Shown in pieces: positions 1 through 7,650 of a DNA stretch of 64,000 bases (positions are counted from its first letter, which is position 1; every line of letters starts with the position of its first letter). The stretch is from NCBI RefSeq assembly GCF_000423525.1, contig NZ_AUID01000017.1:1-64000 (forward strand), given 5' to 3'. The notes under the pieces were generated by a model. That model had not been told where the DNA came from and searched no databases. It saw nothing but the letters and a program-made list of their open reading frames with translations. Source of the DNA: Proteocatella sphenisci DSM 23131 (GTDB lineage Bacteria > Bacillota > Clostridia > Peptostreptococcales > Filifactoraceae). Made by a program: the position numbers and the translations under genes.

Positions 1-16
1 CTAGTTTGAAAATTTG

Positions 17-35
17 TATAAAAAAACCCATAGTG
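17..35 (+). repeat. IS30 left terminal inverted repeat
   Basis: This arm matches the reverse complement of 1191-1209 at 16 of 19 positions, with a shared TATAAA and AAACCCA core. It precedes the transposase gene as expected for the left end. Confidence 0.6.
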
Positions 36-92
36 ATCATTTCTGTGTTACGATAATTTCACCACAAAACATCGTCAGAAAGGATAATCACT

Positions 93-1142
93 ATGGACTA
101 TACTAACTATAACACAGATTTTCGCAAGCATAAACACTTAAATGACTTCGAACGACATTCGATACAAATTCGACTTACAGAGGGCTGGTCTCCTTACAAA
201 ATTGCAAAATCGCTCGATAGAGCTCAAAATACAATCCTCAATGAAATACGTAAAGGGACTGTATCACAGTTAAAACACGGCAAAAAAATTGAACTGTATT
301 TTTCAGATGCTGGTAAATCTATATACGAAAAAAATAGAAGGAATTGTGGACCAAAATTCCGACGTCTAATATGCAGTGATTTCATTGATTATGTCTGCGA
401 AAAAATCAAAAATGATTCTTGGTCTGTTGACGCTTGTGTTGGTGAAGCTAAGTTAAATTCGAAGTTTCATAGGTCTAAGATGGTTTGTACAAAGACCTTG
501 TATAACTATATTGATTTGGGTTTGCTTACCTTGAAAAATATAGATCTGCCAATGAAGTTAAGACTAAGTACAAAGAAAAAACGTGTTCGTGCTAACAAAA
601 GAAATCTTGGCAGAAGTATATCTGAGCGCCCTGAACATATCGCTAATCGCGAAGAATTTGGCCACTGGGAAATTGATACTGTTATTGGCTCAAAAACAAA
701 TGATGACGATGTACTTCTAACTATCGCGGAGCGAAAGACTAGAAAATTCATCATTTTTAAAATTCCAAGCAAAACATCTACTTCAGTCAATTCAGGTATT
801 CACAATATAAAACTTATGTTTGGAGAAAAATTTAATGATGTTTTCAAAACCATTACCAGTGATAATGGTCAAGAATTTTCAGCCCTTTCAAATCTAGAAG
901 AAAATAATGGTCCTAAAATATACTTTACTCATCCGTACTCATCGTTTGAGAGGGGTACGAATGAACGTCATAATGGACTTATTCGAAGATTTATACAAAA
1001 AGGCGAAAGAATTGATTCTTTTAGCACGAATTACATTGAATTTATTGAAGATTGGAGCAACAGTCTCCCACGTAAAATACTTGGTTACAAGTCTCCAGAT
1101 GAACTTTTTGAAGATCATCTAGACATCATATATGCAGTTTAA
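93..1142 (+). CDS. IS30-family transposase
   Basis: A DDE transposase of 349 residues that would cut and join the ends of the surrounding element. An N-terminal helix-turn-helix (about residues 30-55, GWSPYKIAKSLDR) probably binds the terminal repeats. The catalytic triad is visible as D195 in HWEIDTVIG, D257 in TSDNGQEF and E291 in GTNERHNG. The 33-residue gap between the last two is the IS30 DD(33)E spacing. The length is normal for the family and the frame is intact, so it may be active. The ATG follows an AGAAAGGA ribosome binding site. It is the only transposase in the window. Confidence 0.93.
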   Translation: MDYTNYNTDFRKHKHLNDFERHSIQIRLTEGWSPYKIAKSLDRAQNTILNEIRKGTVSQLKHGKKIELYFSDAGKSIYEKNRRNCGPKFRRLICSDFIDYVCEKIKNDSWSVDACVGEAKLNSKFHRSKMVCTKTLYNYIDLGLLTLKNIDLPMKLRLSTKKKRVRANKRNLGRSISERPEHIANREEFGHWEIDTVIGSKTNDDDVLLTIAERKTRKFIIFKIPSKTSTSVNSGIHNIKLMFGEKFNDVFKTITSDNGQEFSALSNLEENNGPKIYFTHPYSSFERGTNERHNGLIRRFIQKGERIDSFSTNYIEFIEDWSNSLPRKILGYKSPDELFEDHLDIIYAV

Positions 1143-1190
1143 TTAACTTAACAGAAAATCGCTGAAGTTAACTAGTTCAATTTAATATTG

Positions 1191-1209
1191 CAATTTGGGT
1201 TTATTTATA
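1191..1209 (-). repeat. IS30 right terminal inverted repeat
   Basis: Partner of the left repeat at 17-35, with 16 of 19 positions matching after reverse complementing. It ends about 5 bp before the stop codon of the convergent degV gene. Confidence 0.6.
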
Positions 1210-1214
1210 TTATT

Positions 1215-2051
1215 TTAAATTACAGATAAAAGCACAGCACCTTCAGCAGTATAGGTACCTATAATAGGCCCAATTTCCCCAATAACTATTTCTTCAAAAT
1301 CATGTTTTTCAATCATCATACTCTTTACAATTTCAGCTTTCTCAGGATCATTTGAGTGTGCAATTGCTAGTATAGTAACTTTTTTGTTATATTTTAAAAT
1401 ATCATTTTCTACAAGCTCTACCATCTTTTTTAAACTATTTCTGGTTCCCCTGCCTTTATCCACAACAAATACTGTATTCTCTATTTTCACTATAGGCTTC
1501 AGGTTAAGTGCATTTACTACAAATCCTTTGGTTTTGCTTATCCTACCACCTTTTACAGCATTTTCAATAGTCTCCAAAGTTCCGTAATGGATGAGTTCAG
1601 TAACAGCTTTGTTTGCATACTTCATTATTGAATCCAGGTCCTTGCCCTCTTCTACAAGTTTTGCAATCTTTATTACAAGAAGAGCCGATCCAATTGAGCC
1701 GTTTGTCGAATCAATAATTGTCACCTTTTTTTCTGGGCTTTCGGTCATATACATTTCTCTGGCCAAAGTTGCAGAACCATATGTCCCAGAAAGAGCATCC
1801 GATAAAGTAATAACTATTATATCCATATCCCCTCTCTTATATTCTTCTATAAATGCATCTGGCGAAGGACATGATGTTTTAGGTAAAACTGGAGATAATT
1901 TCATTTTCTCATAAAACTCTTTATTAGAAATATCATTTGCAAGTTCATCTGCGAAAGTAACATTAAGATTTATAACTTTAATACCGTATCTTTCAACGAT
2001 ATGCTCTGGTATATCAAGTGCCTGGTCTACAACTATTCTTGTTTTTTTCAA
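1215..2051 (-). CDS. DegV family fatty-acid-binding protein
   Basis: A 278-residue member of the DegV family, whose members hold a fatty acid between two alpha/beta domains and serve as the binding subunit of fatty acid kinase (FakB type). Family features are the TSCPSP segment near residue 59, SDALSGTYGSA near residue 84 that contacts the carboxylate, and the C-terminal GPIIGTYTAEGA. The start is a TTG preceded by AAAGGA at good distance; the nearby ATG is out of frame. No FakA-like kinase is in the window. The IS30 element sits directly after the stop codon, so any native terminator was displaced or lost. Confidence 0.88.
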   Translation of the reverse strand: MKKTRIVVDQALDIPEHIVERYGIKVINLNVTFADELANDISNKEFYEKMKLSPVLPKTSCPSPDAFIEEYKRGDMDIIVITLSDALSGTYGSATLAREMYMTESPEKKVTIIDSTNGSIGSALLVIKIAKLVEEGKDLDSIMKYANKAVTELIHYGTLETIENAVKGGRISKTKGFVVNALNLKPIVKIENTVFVVDKGRGTRNSLKKMVELVENDILKYNKKVTILAIAHSNDPEKAEIVKSMMIEKHDFEEIVIGEIGPIIGTYTAEGAVLLSVI

Positions 2052-2101
2052 GTCATGTTTCCTTTCAATAAATGTTAAATTTCATATTTCATATTATTTT
2101 T

Positions 2102-2130
2102 AAGATACAATATAAAGCCCCCCTTGTCAA
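2102..2130 (-). promoter_or_regulatory. Sigma-A-type promoter for degV
   Basis: Reading leftwards, TTGACA (2125-2130) is separated by 17 bp from TATCTT (2102-2107). It lies about 50 bp upstream of the degV start and nearly abuts the divergent promoter of the aldo/keto reductase. Confidence 0.6.
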
Positions 2131-2143
2131 TAATTTAATTGAT

Positions 2144-2172
2144 TTGCCCAGGACAGATTTGTTTGATATAAT
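2144..2172 (+). promoter_or_regulatory. Promoter for the ferredoxin-type aldo/keto reductase
   Basis: A perfect TATAAT (2167-2172) lies 17 bp downstream of a weaker -35 TTGCCC (2144-2149). The gene starts 35 bp later behind an AAGGAGG ribosome binding site. Confidence 0.55.
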
Positions 2173-2206
2173 AAAAGAGCTATATACATAATTCAAGGAG
2201 GAAAAT

Positions 2207-3349
2207 ATGAAATATATAAAATATCCAGGCACAGATAAAATGGTTTCAGTAGTTGGTTTTGGAGGCCTTAGATTTGATCTTGATAAAACTGATGAAGAAA
2301 ATGCAGAGTTGGTCCTTTACGCATATGAAAAAGGAATTAATTATTTTGATACAGCTCCGGGCTATTGCGATGACAGAAGTGAAATAATTCTTGGTGTAGC
2401 TTTTAAAAAATTAATCGCACAAGGAAAAACTGACTTTTTCGTGTCCACAAAAAGTAAACCTAAAGTATGTCCTAGCAAAGAACTTGTAATTGAGTCTGTT
2501 AAAAAATCTATTGAAAGGCTCGGTGTAGAAAAAATTGATTTTTATCATGTATGGTGCGTTAGAAATATGGACCACTACGAGTTGTCTATGCAAAAAGATG
2601 GCCAGTACGAAGGCCTTGTCTGGTGCAAAGAGAATGGACTTATTGATAATATTTGTTTTTCTTCTCATCAACCAGGGAATGAAGTTGTAGATGTTTTAAA
2701 AAGCGGTAATTTTACTGGAGTAACAATGGGCATAAATTTACTAAATTTCCCTTACAGATGGGAAGGCGCAAATTATGCATATGAAAACGGTTACGGAGTA
2801 GTCGCTATGAACCCTCTAAGCGGAGGAACTATTCCAAATCACGAAAAAGAACTTGCTTTTCTTGCTGCACCAGGAGAAACTGTGACCCAGGCTGCTCTTA
2901 GATTTAATATATCCACTCCTGAAATAACAGTTTCACTAGTCGGCTTCAGTAGCAACTCAGACATAGAGGAAGCGTGTATAATTGCAGACAGTGCGACTTC
3001 TTTTACAAAAGAAGACCTTAAGATAATAGAAGAAAGATTTAACGGAAACTCTAATTCAATATGTACGGGATGCGGATACTGCAGAGTATGCCCTAAAGAC
3101 ATAAACATACCTGCATACATGCTTCTTTATAATGAGAAACATCTGTTTAATAAGACCGATGAAGAAATGATAGATATGGTATATGGCCTTGAATACTATA
3201 ACTATACCGCAAACACAGTAGGCAGAGCAAATGACTGTATTGAATGCGGAAAATGTGAAAAAGAATGCACACAACATCTATCTATTATAAACAGGCTCAA
3301 GGAATGCAGCGCCTGGGAATCAAAGACGACAGATCATATAACTGTATAA
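2207..3349 (+). CDS. Aldo/keto reductase with C-terminal [4Fe-4S] cysteine motifs
   Basis: A 380-residue COG1453-type protein. Residues 1-270 form an aldo/keto reductase barrel: YFDTAPGY carries the catalytic Asp and Tyr, STKSKP the Lys, and FYHVW the His. The tail has two cysteine clusters, CTGCGYCRVCP and CIECGKCEKEC, which should bind iron-sulfur clusters and let the enzyme couple to ferredoxin-like electron carriers. The substrate is not predictable. It is monocistronic, with its own promoter and a strong terminator after the stop. A shorter relative lies at 34672-35622. Confidence 0.85.
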   Translation: MKYIKYPGTDKMVSVVGFGGLRFDLDKTDEENAELVLYAYEKGINYFDTAPGYCDDRSEIILGVAFKKLIAQGKTDFFVSTKSKPKVCPSKELVIESVKKSIERLGVEKIDFYHVWCVRNMDHYELSMQKDGQYEGLVWCKENGLIDNICFSSHQPGNEVVDVLKSGNFTGVTMGINLLNFPYRWEGANYAYENGYGVVAMNPLSGGTIPNHEKELAFLAAPGETVTQAALRFNISTPEITVSLVGFSSNSDIEEACIIADSATSFTKEDLKIIEERFNGNSNSICTGCGYCRVCPKDINIPAYMLLYNEKHLFNKTDEEMIDMVYGLEYYNYTANTVGRANDCIECGKCEKECTQHLSIINRLKECSAWESKTTDHITV

Positions 3350-3374
3350 GATTATTAAATTAAATATATTTGAC

Positions 3375-3413
3375 AAAAACGCATCTAAGATTATCCTCAG
3401 ATGCGTTTTTTTA
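3375..3413. terminator. Rho-independent terminator, probably bidirectional
   Basis: AAACGCATCT pairs with AGATGCGTTT around a 12-nt loop, with T runs on both sides. It lies between two convergent genes and can serve both. Confidence 0.85.
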
Positions 3414-3428
3414 TTCAGTATTTTTTTG

Positions 3429-4088
3429 TTAATTAGCACTTTTAGGCATAAGTCCTAATATTATTCCAAGAGCAACTGAAAGGTATGCTGCCATTATTAT
3501 CTGATATTCCGGAGGCAGCATAAAGGTTATAGTATGCGCCGGTATCCAGAAAAATGGAATTGTTTTCATAATAGTAAAATTTATAAAACCAGGCCAGTCG
3601 ATTTGCCTTGATATTTCAGATATGGATATAGATTTAAGTCCCTTAGACTTCAACTCAATATTTTTATCAGTCATTTTATGGAATCCCATCATGACAATAC
3701 CAAAACTGCAATTCATTATCAAGCTGGTATAAAAGGCTTTTAAAAATCTAGATTCTCCACCTGGAAGTATGTTGTTTTCCATTGTGTAAGCAATCCCCAT
3801 GCTGTAAATCTTAAGTATCAAAGCCAAAACCGCTCCTATTAATCCCCATATAACTGCTCTCTCCACGATTCTGTTAGGTAATATCCAGTGCTTTTTAGTT
3901 AATCTTGTTGCTATACACTCACCCACCGTAGCAAGAAGTGCAAATTTTATAAATCCCATTATGTACATGTGTCCCGTCGAAAGAACCTTAAATACTTCTC
4001 TGCTTCCCGGTAATATTATTACCGCCGAAAATCCAATTAATATCATCGCGCATATCAAAGGAATAGTCTTATTGTCTTTACTTGTCAT
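3429..4088 (-). CDS. Multi-pass membrane protein, Mpv17/PMP22-like
   Basis: A 219-residue hydrophobic protein with about five membrane segments (near residues 8-28, 38-58, 78-100, 120-140 and 165-215). The C-terminal stretch, DWPGFINFTIMKTIPFFW followed after about 25 residues by YLSVALG, resembles the WP..NF...P...W...LS signature of the Mpv17/PMP22 family. That family was first described in eukaryotic peroxisomes and mitochondria but also occurs in clostridia. The molecular function is unknown. It appears to be transcribed alone, ending at the shared terminator. The family call is from memory of the motif only. Confidence 0.5.
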   Translation of the reverse strand: MTSKDNKTIPLICAMILIGFSAVIILPGSREVFKVLSTGHMYIMGFIKFALLATVGECIATRLTKKHWILPNRIVERAVIWGLIGAVLALILKIYSMGIAYTMENNILPGGESRFLKAFYTSLIMNCSFGIVMMGFHKMTDKNIELKSKGLKSISISEISRQIDWPGFINFTIMKTIPFFWIPAHTITFMLPPEYQIIMAAYLSVALGIILGLMPKSAN

Positions 4089-4157
4089 TTTGCCTCCAAA
4101 TTTTATTATTTACTATAAATATATCATTTTATGTATACTATGTAAATAATTATAATA

Positions 4158-4205
4158 AAAGAGTTTCTGTAAATACAAGATACATATCTACAGAAACTCT
4201 TTCTT
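4158..4205. terminator. Rho-independent terminator
   Basis: A perfect 14-bp stem (4158-4171 with 4189-4202) and a loop of about 17 nt. It lies just downstream of the stalk-domain protein gene on the minus strand. Confidence 0.7.
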
Positions 4206-4237
4206 ATTGATATAAATTTATAATTTTTAAATTAATA

Positions 4238-5542
4238 CTACCACATAGCGGTAAGAATACCTTTATCAAAGTAATATACAGAATCTATATACTGACCCTC
4301 ATATACCCATAATTCATACTCCGAAAGTTGGGTAGTGATTTTTGAAACTTTACTCGGCTTTGCAAGTCTTTGTACAGCAATCATATCACCTGTCATACCA
4401 ATCCATGGTTTTTCACCTTTTAGTCTGTTCCATACGTCATCATCCCAATTAAACATATATTTAGGATCAGATTGTAGTATGGCATAGCTTTGTTCTTTAT
4501 TAATATTTAGAATCGGCGAAATAAGTGAATCCAAACTAATTACTGCATCATATCTGTCATTTACTGTAACTTTAAAAAGGGTATCGTGACTTGGAATTAC
4601 CCTCCCCTTAACAAGTTCAGGATTATTAATAGTTGACAGAGCACGATCTTTTGAATCATCAACTGAATTCCATATCGATAAGTCAAAGAAATGGTCATTA
4701 ATTTTTAACTTTATATAATTACCTGCATGTGCCGATTCTTCTAGAGTTCTCATACTCATTACAGTAAGTCCATTGTTATCATAAAGCCTGCTGTTAGCAT
4801 ATGGTCCTTTTAGCATATCTATATCAACCCAATATGTGTTCCCAACAAAAGGAGATTGTGTCCTCCAACCAGTTCCATAATTAGGTATGTTGAATTCTGG
4901 AACATCTGGAACAACTCTACCATCAGCGCTAAACAAATTATAGAACTTTACATCATGATTTTTCCCATTATATCTGACTTCCTGAGTTTTCACTCCGTTA
5001 ATATATTTGGTTTCGAATTCCTTGTAAGGAGCTACTTGTTCATAGCCACTGTATCTCCATTCTAAAATCGTATTTTCACTCATTAACAGAATATTAGAAC
5101 CTTGTACCCAAACTATGTTATATCCCATACTTTCTGATAAAAATCTTACCGGAACCATTGTTTTTCCATTAATGGCCATCGCTGGTACATCAAGATATCT
5201 TTCCTGATTATCCACCATTGCCGTTTTACTTCCTATTACAAATGAAATGTTTGTTTCATTATTCCAGGCATTAACAGTTTTTGTGGCAGAATCCCAACTT
5301 ACATTGATACCAAGATGTTTAAATATTCCGCTTACCGGAACCATAATTCGTCCATTAATAGCCTGTGGCCTGTAATCAAATTCAAGTTCATTCCCATTAT
5401 AAAAAACTCTTATATATGACGTTTTGTTATAGTTTATGTTCTCAAAAGTCTGCATATTCTGAGAATTTGTTTCTCCATATGAAACATAGCTACCGCCTAA
5501 AGTAAGGAAAACCGCAAGAAAAACGCTTAGTATTTTGTTCAT
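4238..5542 (-). CDS. Secreted protein with copper amine oxidase N-terminal-like (stalk) domain
   Basis: A 434-residue exported protein. A signal peptide (MNKILSVFLAVFLTLGGSYVSYG) is followed by a region (about residues 40-155) with two repeats of the form GRIMVPVSGIF and KTMVPVRFLSESMGY. These are typical of the copper amine oxidase N-terminal-like domain, PF07833, common in Firmicute cell-surface proteins. The remaining roughly 280 residues have no motif I recognise. The family name does not imply oxidase activity. I chose the ATG at 5542 because GGGAGGT sits 7 nt before it; an in-frame GTG lies three codons upstream. It lies 32 bp behind the CBS-ACT gene and is probably cotranscribed with it. 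Confidence 0.7.
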   Translation of the reverse strand: MNKILSVFLAVFLTLGGSYVSYGETNSQNMQTFENINYNKTSYIRVFYNGNELEFDYRPQAINGRIMVPVSGIFKHLGINVSWDSATKTVNAWNNETNISFVIGSKTAMVDNQERYLDVPAMAINGKTMVPVRFLSESMGYNIVWVQGSNILLMSENTILEWRYSGYEQVAPYKEFETKYINGVKTQEVRYNGKNHDVKFYNLFSADGRVVPDVPEFNIPNYGTGWRTQSPFVGNTYWVDIDMLKGPYANSRLYDNNGLTVMSMRTLEESAHAGNYIKLKINDHFFDLSIWNSVDDSKDRALSTINNPELVKGRVIPSHDTLFKVTVNDRYDAVISLDSLISPILNINKEQSYAILQSDPKYMFNWDDDVWNRLKGEKPWIGMTGDMIAVQRLAKPSKVSKITTQLSEYELWVYEGQYIDSVYYFDKGILTAMW

Positions 5543-5574
5543 AAAACCCACCTCCCGTTTAAATAAAAATAAGT

Positions 5575-6207
5575 TTATTTTGCTGGTATAAACTCTCGAA
5601 CATTAATGTTGCTCGATTTAAGTTTATCAACAAGTTTTTCTAAATTCTTACCCTCTAACCTTATTGATATTTCTTGTATACCCATTACTCCAGTATCCAT
5701 TTGCACAATATTAGTAATATTTGCTCCTTGCTTGTGTATGATTTCAGCAATTTTTGCTATTACACCAGAAAAATCACTTGATAATATGACGATTTTTGCA
5801 TCTTGTAAACCAAATATTTTTAATATAACTTCAAACAAAGCTTTTTGTGTCAGTATCCCCACAAATTTATCATTACTATCAACTACTGGAAGAAATCTTA
5901 CTTTTGATTTAAAAAATATCTCTGCTGCTTCCTCAACATGTATATTGTCCTTAACAGTTTCCTGAGGTGAAGTAATGAAATCAGAAACAGGTTTTTGAAA
6001 AAAACTGTTAACACCAGGCGAGCCTGATTTAAAAAATTGATCATAAATAAATTGTTTCGAAAGAAATCCAAAAAAGTTGTTATCCTTAAATACTGGTAGG
6101 GATAAAAATCCATTGTTTTCAATTATTTCGATAGCTTTTTCTGCGGTGTCTTCTGTAGACAATTTTATAAGAATGTTTGCCGGCGTTATTAAAGATTTTA
6201 TTAGCAT
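5575..6207 (-). CDS. CBS-pair and ACT domain protein (AcuB-like)
   Basis: A 210-residue cytosolic protein. Two CBS motifs (about residues 1-60 and 70-130, with paired phrases FLSLPVFKDN and FLPVVDSN) normally form an adenine-nucleotide-binding module. A C-terminal ACT domain (about residues 138-207, AKIAEIIHKQGANITNI) usually senses an amino acid or small ligand. This order is that of AcuB-type proteins. No acuA or acuC is nearby; it leads a two-gene unit with the secreted stalk-domain protein. The ATG follows a CAGGAGG site. The ligands are unknown. Confidence 0.8.
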   Translation of the reverse strand: MLIKSLITPANILIKLSTEDTAEKAIEIIENNGFLSLPVFKDNNFFGFLSKQFIYDQFFKSGSPGVNSFFQKPVSDFITSPQETVKDNIHVEEAAEIFFKSKVRFLPVVDSNDKFVGILTQKALFEVILKIFGLQDAKIVILSSDFSGVIAKIAEIIHKQGANITNIVQMDTGVMGIQEISIRLEGKNLEKLVDKLKSSNINVREFIPAK

Positions 6208-6298
6208 AGTTTCCTCCTGGTAAATTCATTAATTGTTATCTAACATTAATACCCGTAAATCGATTAGTTTACACAACCAATTTGTTCAAATAATATTT

Positions 6299-6340
6299 AA
6301 AAGGCTCATTAATATAAAATAACTTAATGAGCCTTTTCTT
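6299..6340 (-). terminator. Rho-independent terminator
   Basis: A perfect 13-bp stem (6299-6311 with 6325-6337) containing GGCTCATTA. It lies about 30 bp beyond the stop of the 85-residue gene and ends the regulator unit. Confidence 0.85.
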
Positions 6341-6366
6341 ATTTCATATGATTTTTGCTTTAAAAT

Positions 6367-6624
6367 TTAATCTTTACATGTTTCAGTTAATTCATAGAGT
6401 AAGGTTTCTGTCGCAGCAATGCTAGCTTGATTCTTAACTAAAAACAAGTCTCCACGACCAATCCAATCCAGACCTTGGAAGTCAGCCAGGTTCTTAATCG
6501 TGCTTTTTAATGTTAAAATATCTTCTTCTGTGTTTTGCGTTAACCCTGACTTCATAAATCTATATGTTTTTTCAAATTGTTCATTATAAATTCCATCTGT
6601 ATCAAAAAAATCCAATTTAATCAC
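6367..6624 (-). CDS. Small protein of unknown function, coupled to the B12-binding regulator
   Basis: An 85-residue acidic, soluble protein with no motif I recognise. It has no signal peptide or membrane segment. Most of it is predicted helical (NTEEDILTLKSTIKNLADF; ASIAATETLLYELTE), and the middle DWIGRGDLFLVKNQ may form a turn or strand. It starts with GTG inside the last codons of the regulator gene, an 8-bp overlap that implies translational coupling and matched amounts. The pair ends at a shared terminator. It could be a partner or modulator of the regulator, but that is inference from position alone. Confidence 0.65.
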   Translation of the reverse strand: MIKLDFFDTDGIYNEQFEKTYRFMKSGLTQNTEEDILTLKSTIKNLADFQGLDWIGRGDLFLVKNQASIAATETLLYELTETCKD

Positions 6625-7480
6625 CTCTATTCCATTTTTTCAGTTCTTCTATTTTTTTTATTATGTGCACCTTATCCATTTCACTAAAATTCACATCATC
6701 TATACCTTGTCCTCCCACTAATATATCTATATTTGAAAATGAATCAATTTCTCGTATAAGCTTAATTATATTTACAAGAGAATCTTGATGACTCTTGAGT
6801 GTTACCGACAAAGCCAGGATTTTTGGTTTTTCTTTTTTTATAATTGCAATTAATTCGTTTGCTGGCAAATTATTACCCATATATATTGACCGATACCCAA
6901 TTATATCTAAATATGAAGCAACCATTTTTATGCCTAGCGTGTGTTGTTCAGAAGAAATCGACATGCTTATAGCGCACTGGTCCTTATTTTCACCTTTGAT
7001 TTCTTGAACTGCCAGCCAATCCACTATACGACTAATCATTTCAGTAGATGCATGCTCATCTGCAACAGATATTTTACCATTTTCCCAAAGCTCACCTATT
7101 TTATACATAGCTGGTGTTATAATATCTGTAAATATATGCAAAATATTATTTTTTTCTTTATAATAGTTTTGGACGGCTTTGACCAATTTATATTCCTCTT
7201 TTAAAAGCAAATGATTAGTAATCGAGTCAATTAATTCCTCTTTACTAAAACTCGTACTGTCACTTTTTTTTATGCATTTTTTTTTATAACCTAATAATTC
7301 ATCCACTGAAATATTTAAAGACTCTGCTATCTTAATCAAAACTTCCACAGTAGGCATTCTATTTCCACTTTCGTAGTTTGCAATTGTTCCTTGTGTAAGG
7401 CCAACTCTATTCGCCAGAGCTAATTGATTTATACAATTTATTTTTCTATATTTTTTAAGATTACTTCCAAATTTAACCAT
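6617..7480 (-). CDS. XRE-type transcription regulator with cobalamin-binding domains
   Basis: A 287-residue fusion. Residues 3-60 form an XRE/HTH_3 DNA-binding domain (LANRVGLTQGTIANYESG). Residues about 85-160 form the helical B12-binding cap domain, and residues about 168-275 the Rossmann B12-binding domain. W132, E142 and H143 reproduce the W-x9-EH motif of adenosylcobalamin sensors such as CarH. E178-Q-H180-T-L-G183 is the ExHxxG motif whose His replaces dimethylbenzimidazole as lower ligand. CarH-type sensors normally carry a MerR-type DNA-binding domain, so an XRE domain is different. Cobalamin binding is well supported; the signal (corrinoid level, redox or light) is not. I took the ATG at 7480 because GGGTTGGTG precedes it; a GTG lies five codons upstream. 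It has its own promoter and dyad. Confidence 0.85.
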   Translation of the reverse strand: MVKFGSNLKKYRKINCINQLALANRVGLTQGTIANYESGNRMPTVEVLIKIAESLNISVDELLGYKKKCIKKSDSTSFSKEELIDSITNHLLLKEEYKLVKAVQNYYKEKNNILHIFTDIITPAMYKIGELWENGKISVADEHASTEMISRIVDWLAVQEIKGENKDQCAISMSISSEQHTLGIKMVASYLDIIGYRSIYMGNNLPANELIAIIKKEKPKILALSVTLKSHQDSLVNIIKLIREIDSFSNIDILVGGQGIDDVNFSEMDKVHIIKKIEELKKWNRGD

Positions 7481-7511
7481 AGACACCAACCCCACTCATA
7501 TATATCTTTCT

Positions 7512-7529
7512 ATAATCATTAGTGATTAT
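7512..7529. promoter_or_regulatory. 18-bp dyad, candidate autoregulatory operator
   Basis: ATAATCA and TGATTAT are perfect inverted arms around TTAG. The dyad lies about 10 bp downstream of the -10 box and upstream of the regulator's start, so it covers the first transcribed bases. This is where a dimeric XRE protein would block its own transcription. That the regulator binds here is inference. Confidence 0.5.
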
Positions 7530-7538
7530 TTTATTTAT

Positions 7539-7567
7539 ATTATATTGCTATTTGTTATATTTGTCAA
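7539..7567 (-). promoter_or_regulatory. Consensus sigma-A promoter of the XRE-B12 regulator
   Basis: TTGACA (7562-7567) and TATAAT (7539-7544) are both perfect, separated by 17 bp. Such a strong promoter in front of a regulator suggests that repression is needed. Confidence 0.8.
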
Positions 7568-7595
7568 TATGTTGTATATTAATATTTCAATTAGA

Positions 7596-7647
7596 AATAA
7601 AAACTATCTTTTCAGGTTATAATAATCCCCAAAAGATAGTTTTTATT
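7596..7647 (-). terminator. Rho-independent terminator of the acid-sugar operon
   Basis: A 17-bp perfect stem (7596-7612 with 7631-7647) with A/T-rich outer ends. It sits just after the GntP permease stop and isolates the operon from the XRE-B12 regulator downstream. Confidence 0.88.
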
Positions 7648-7650
7648 GTT

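Larger units (their letters stand above)
17..1209. mobile_element. IS30-family insertion sequence, apparently complete
   Basis: One transposase gene is flanked by imperfect terminal inverted repeats of about 19 bp (17-35 and 1191-1209, 16 of 19 positions matching). Size and layout fit IS30 elements. The right end lies only about 5 bp beyond the degV stop codon. I could not see a convincing target-site duplication, and only 16 bp of left flank are in the window, so the exact outer boundaries are uncertain. Confidence 0.75.

Noticed and set aside
1-16. Possible left flank target duplication of the IS30 element
   Set aside because: No 2-3 bp repeat beside both ends could be fixed convincingly, and the window starts too close to the left end.
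6617-7480. XRE protein as a plain phage-type repressor
   Set aside because: No phage genes are near and two thirds of the protein is a motif-complete cobalamin-binding module.
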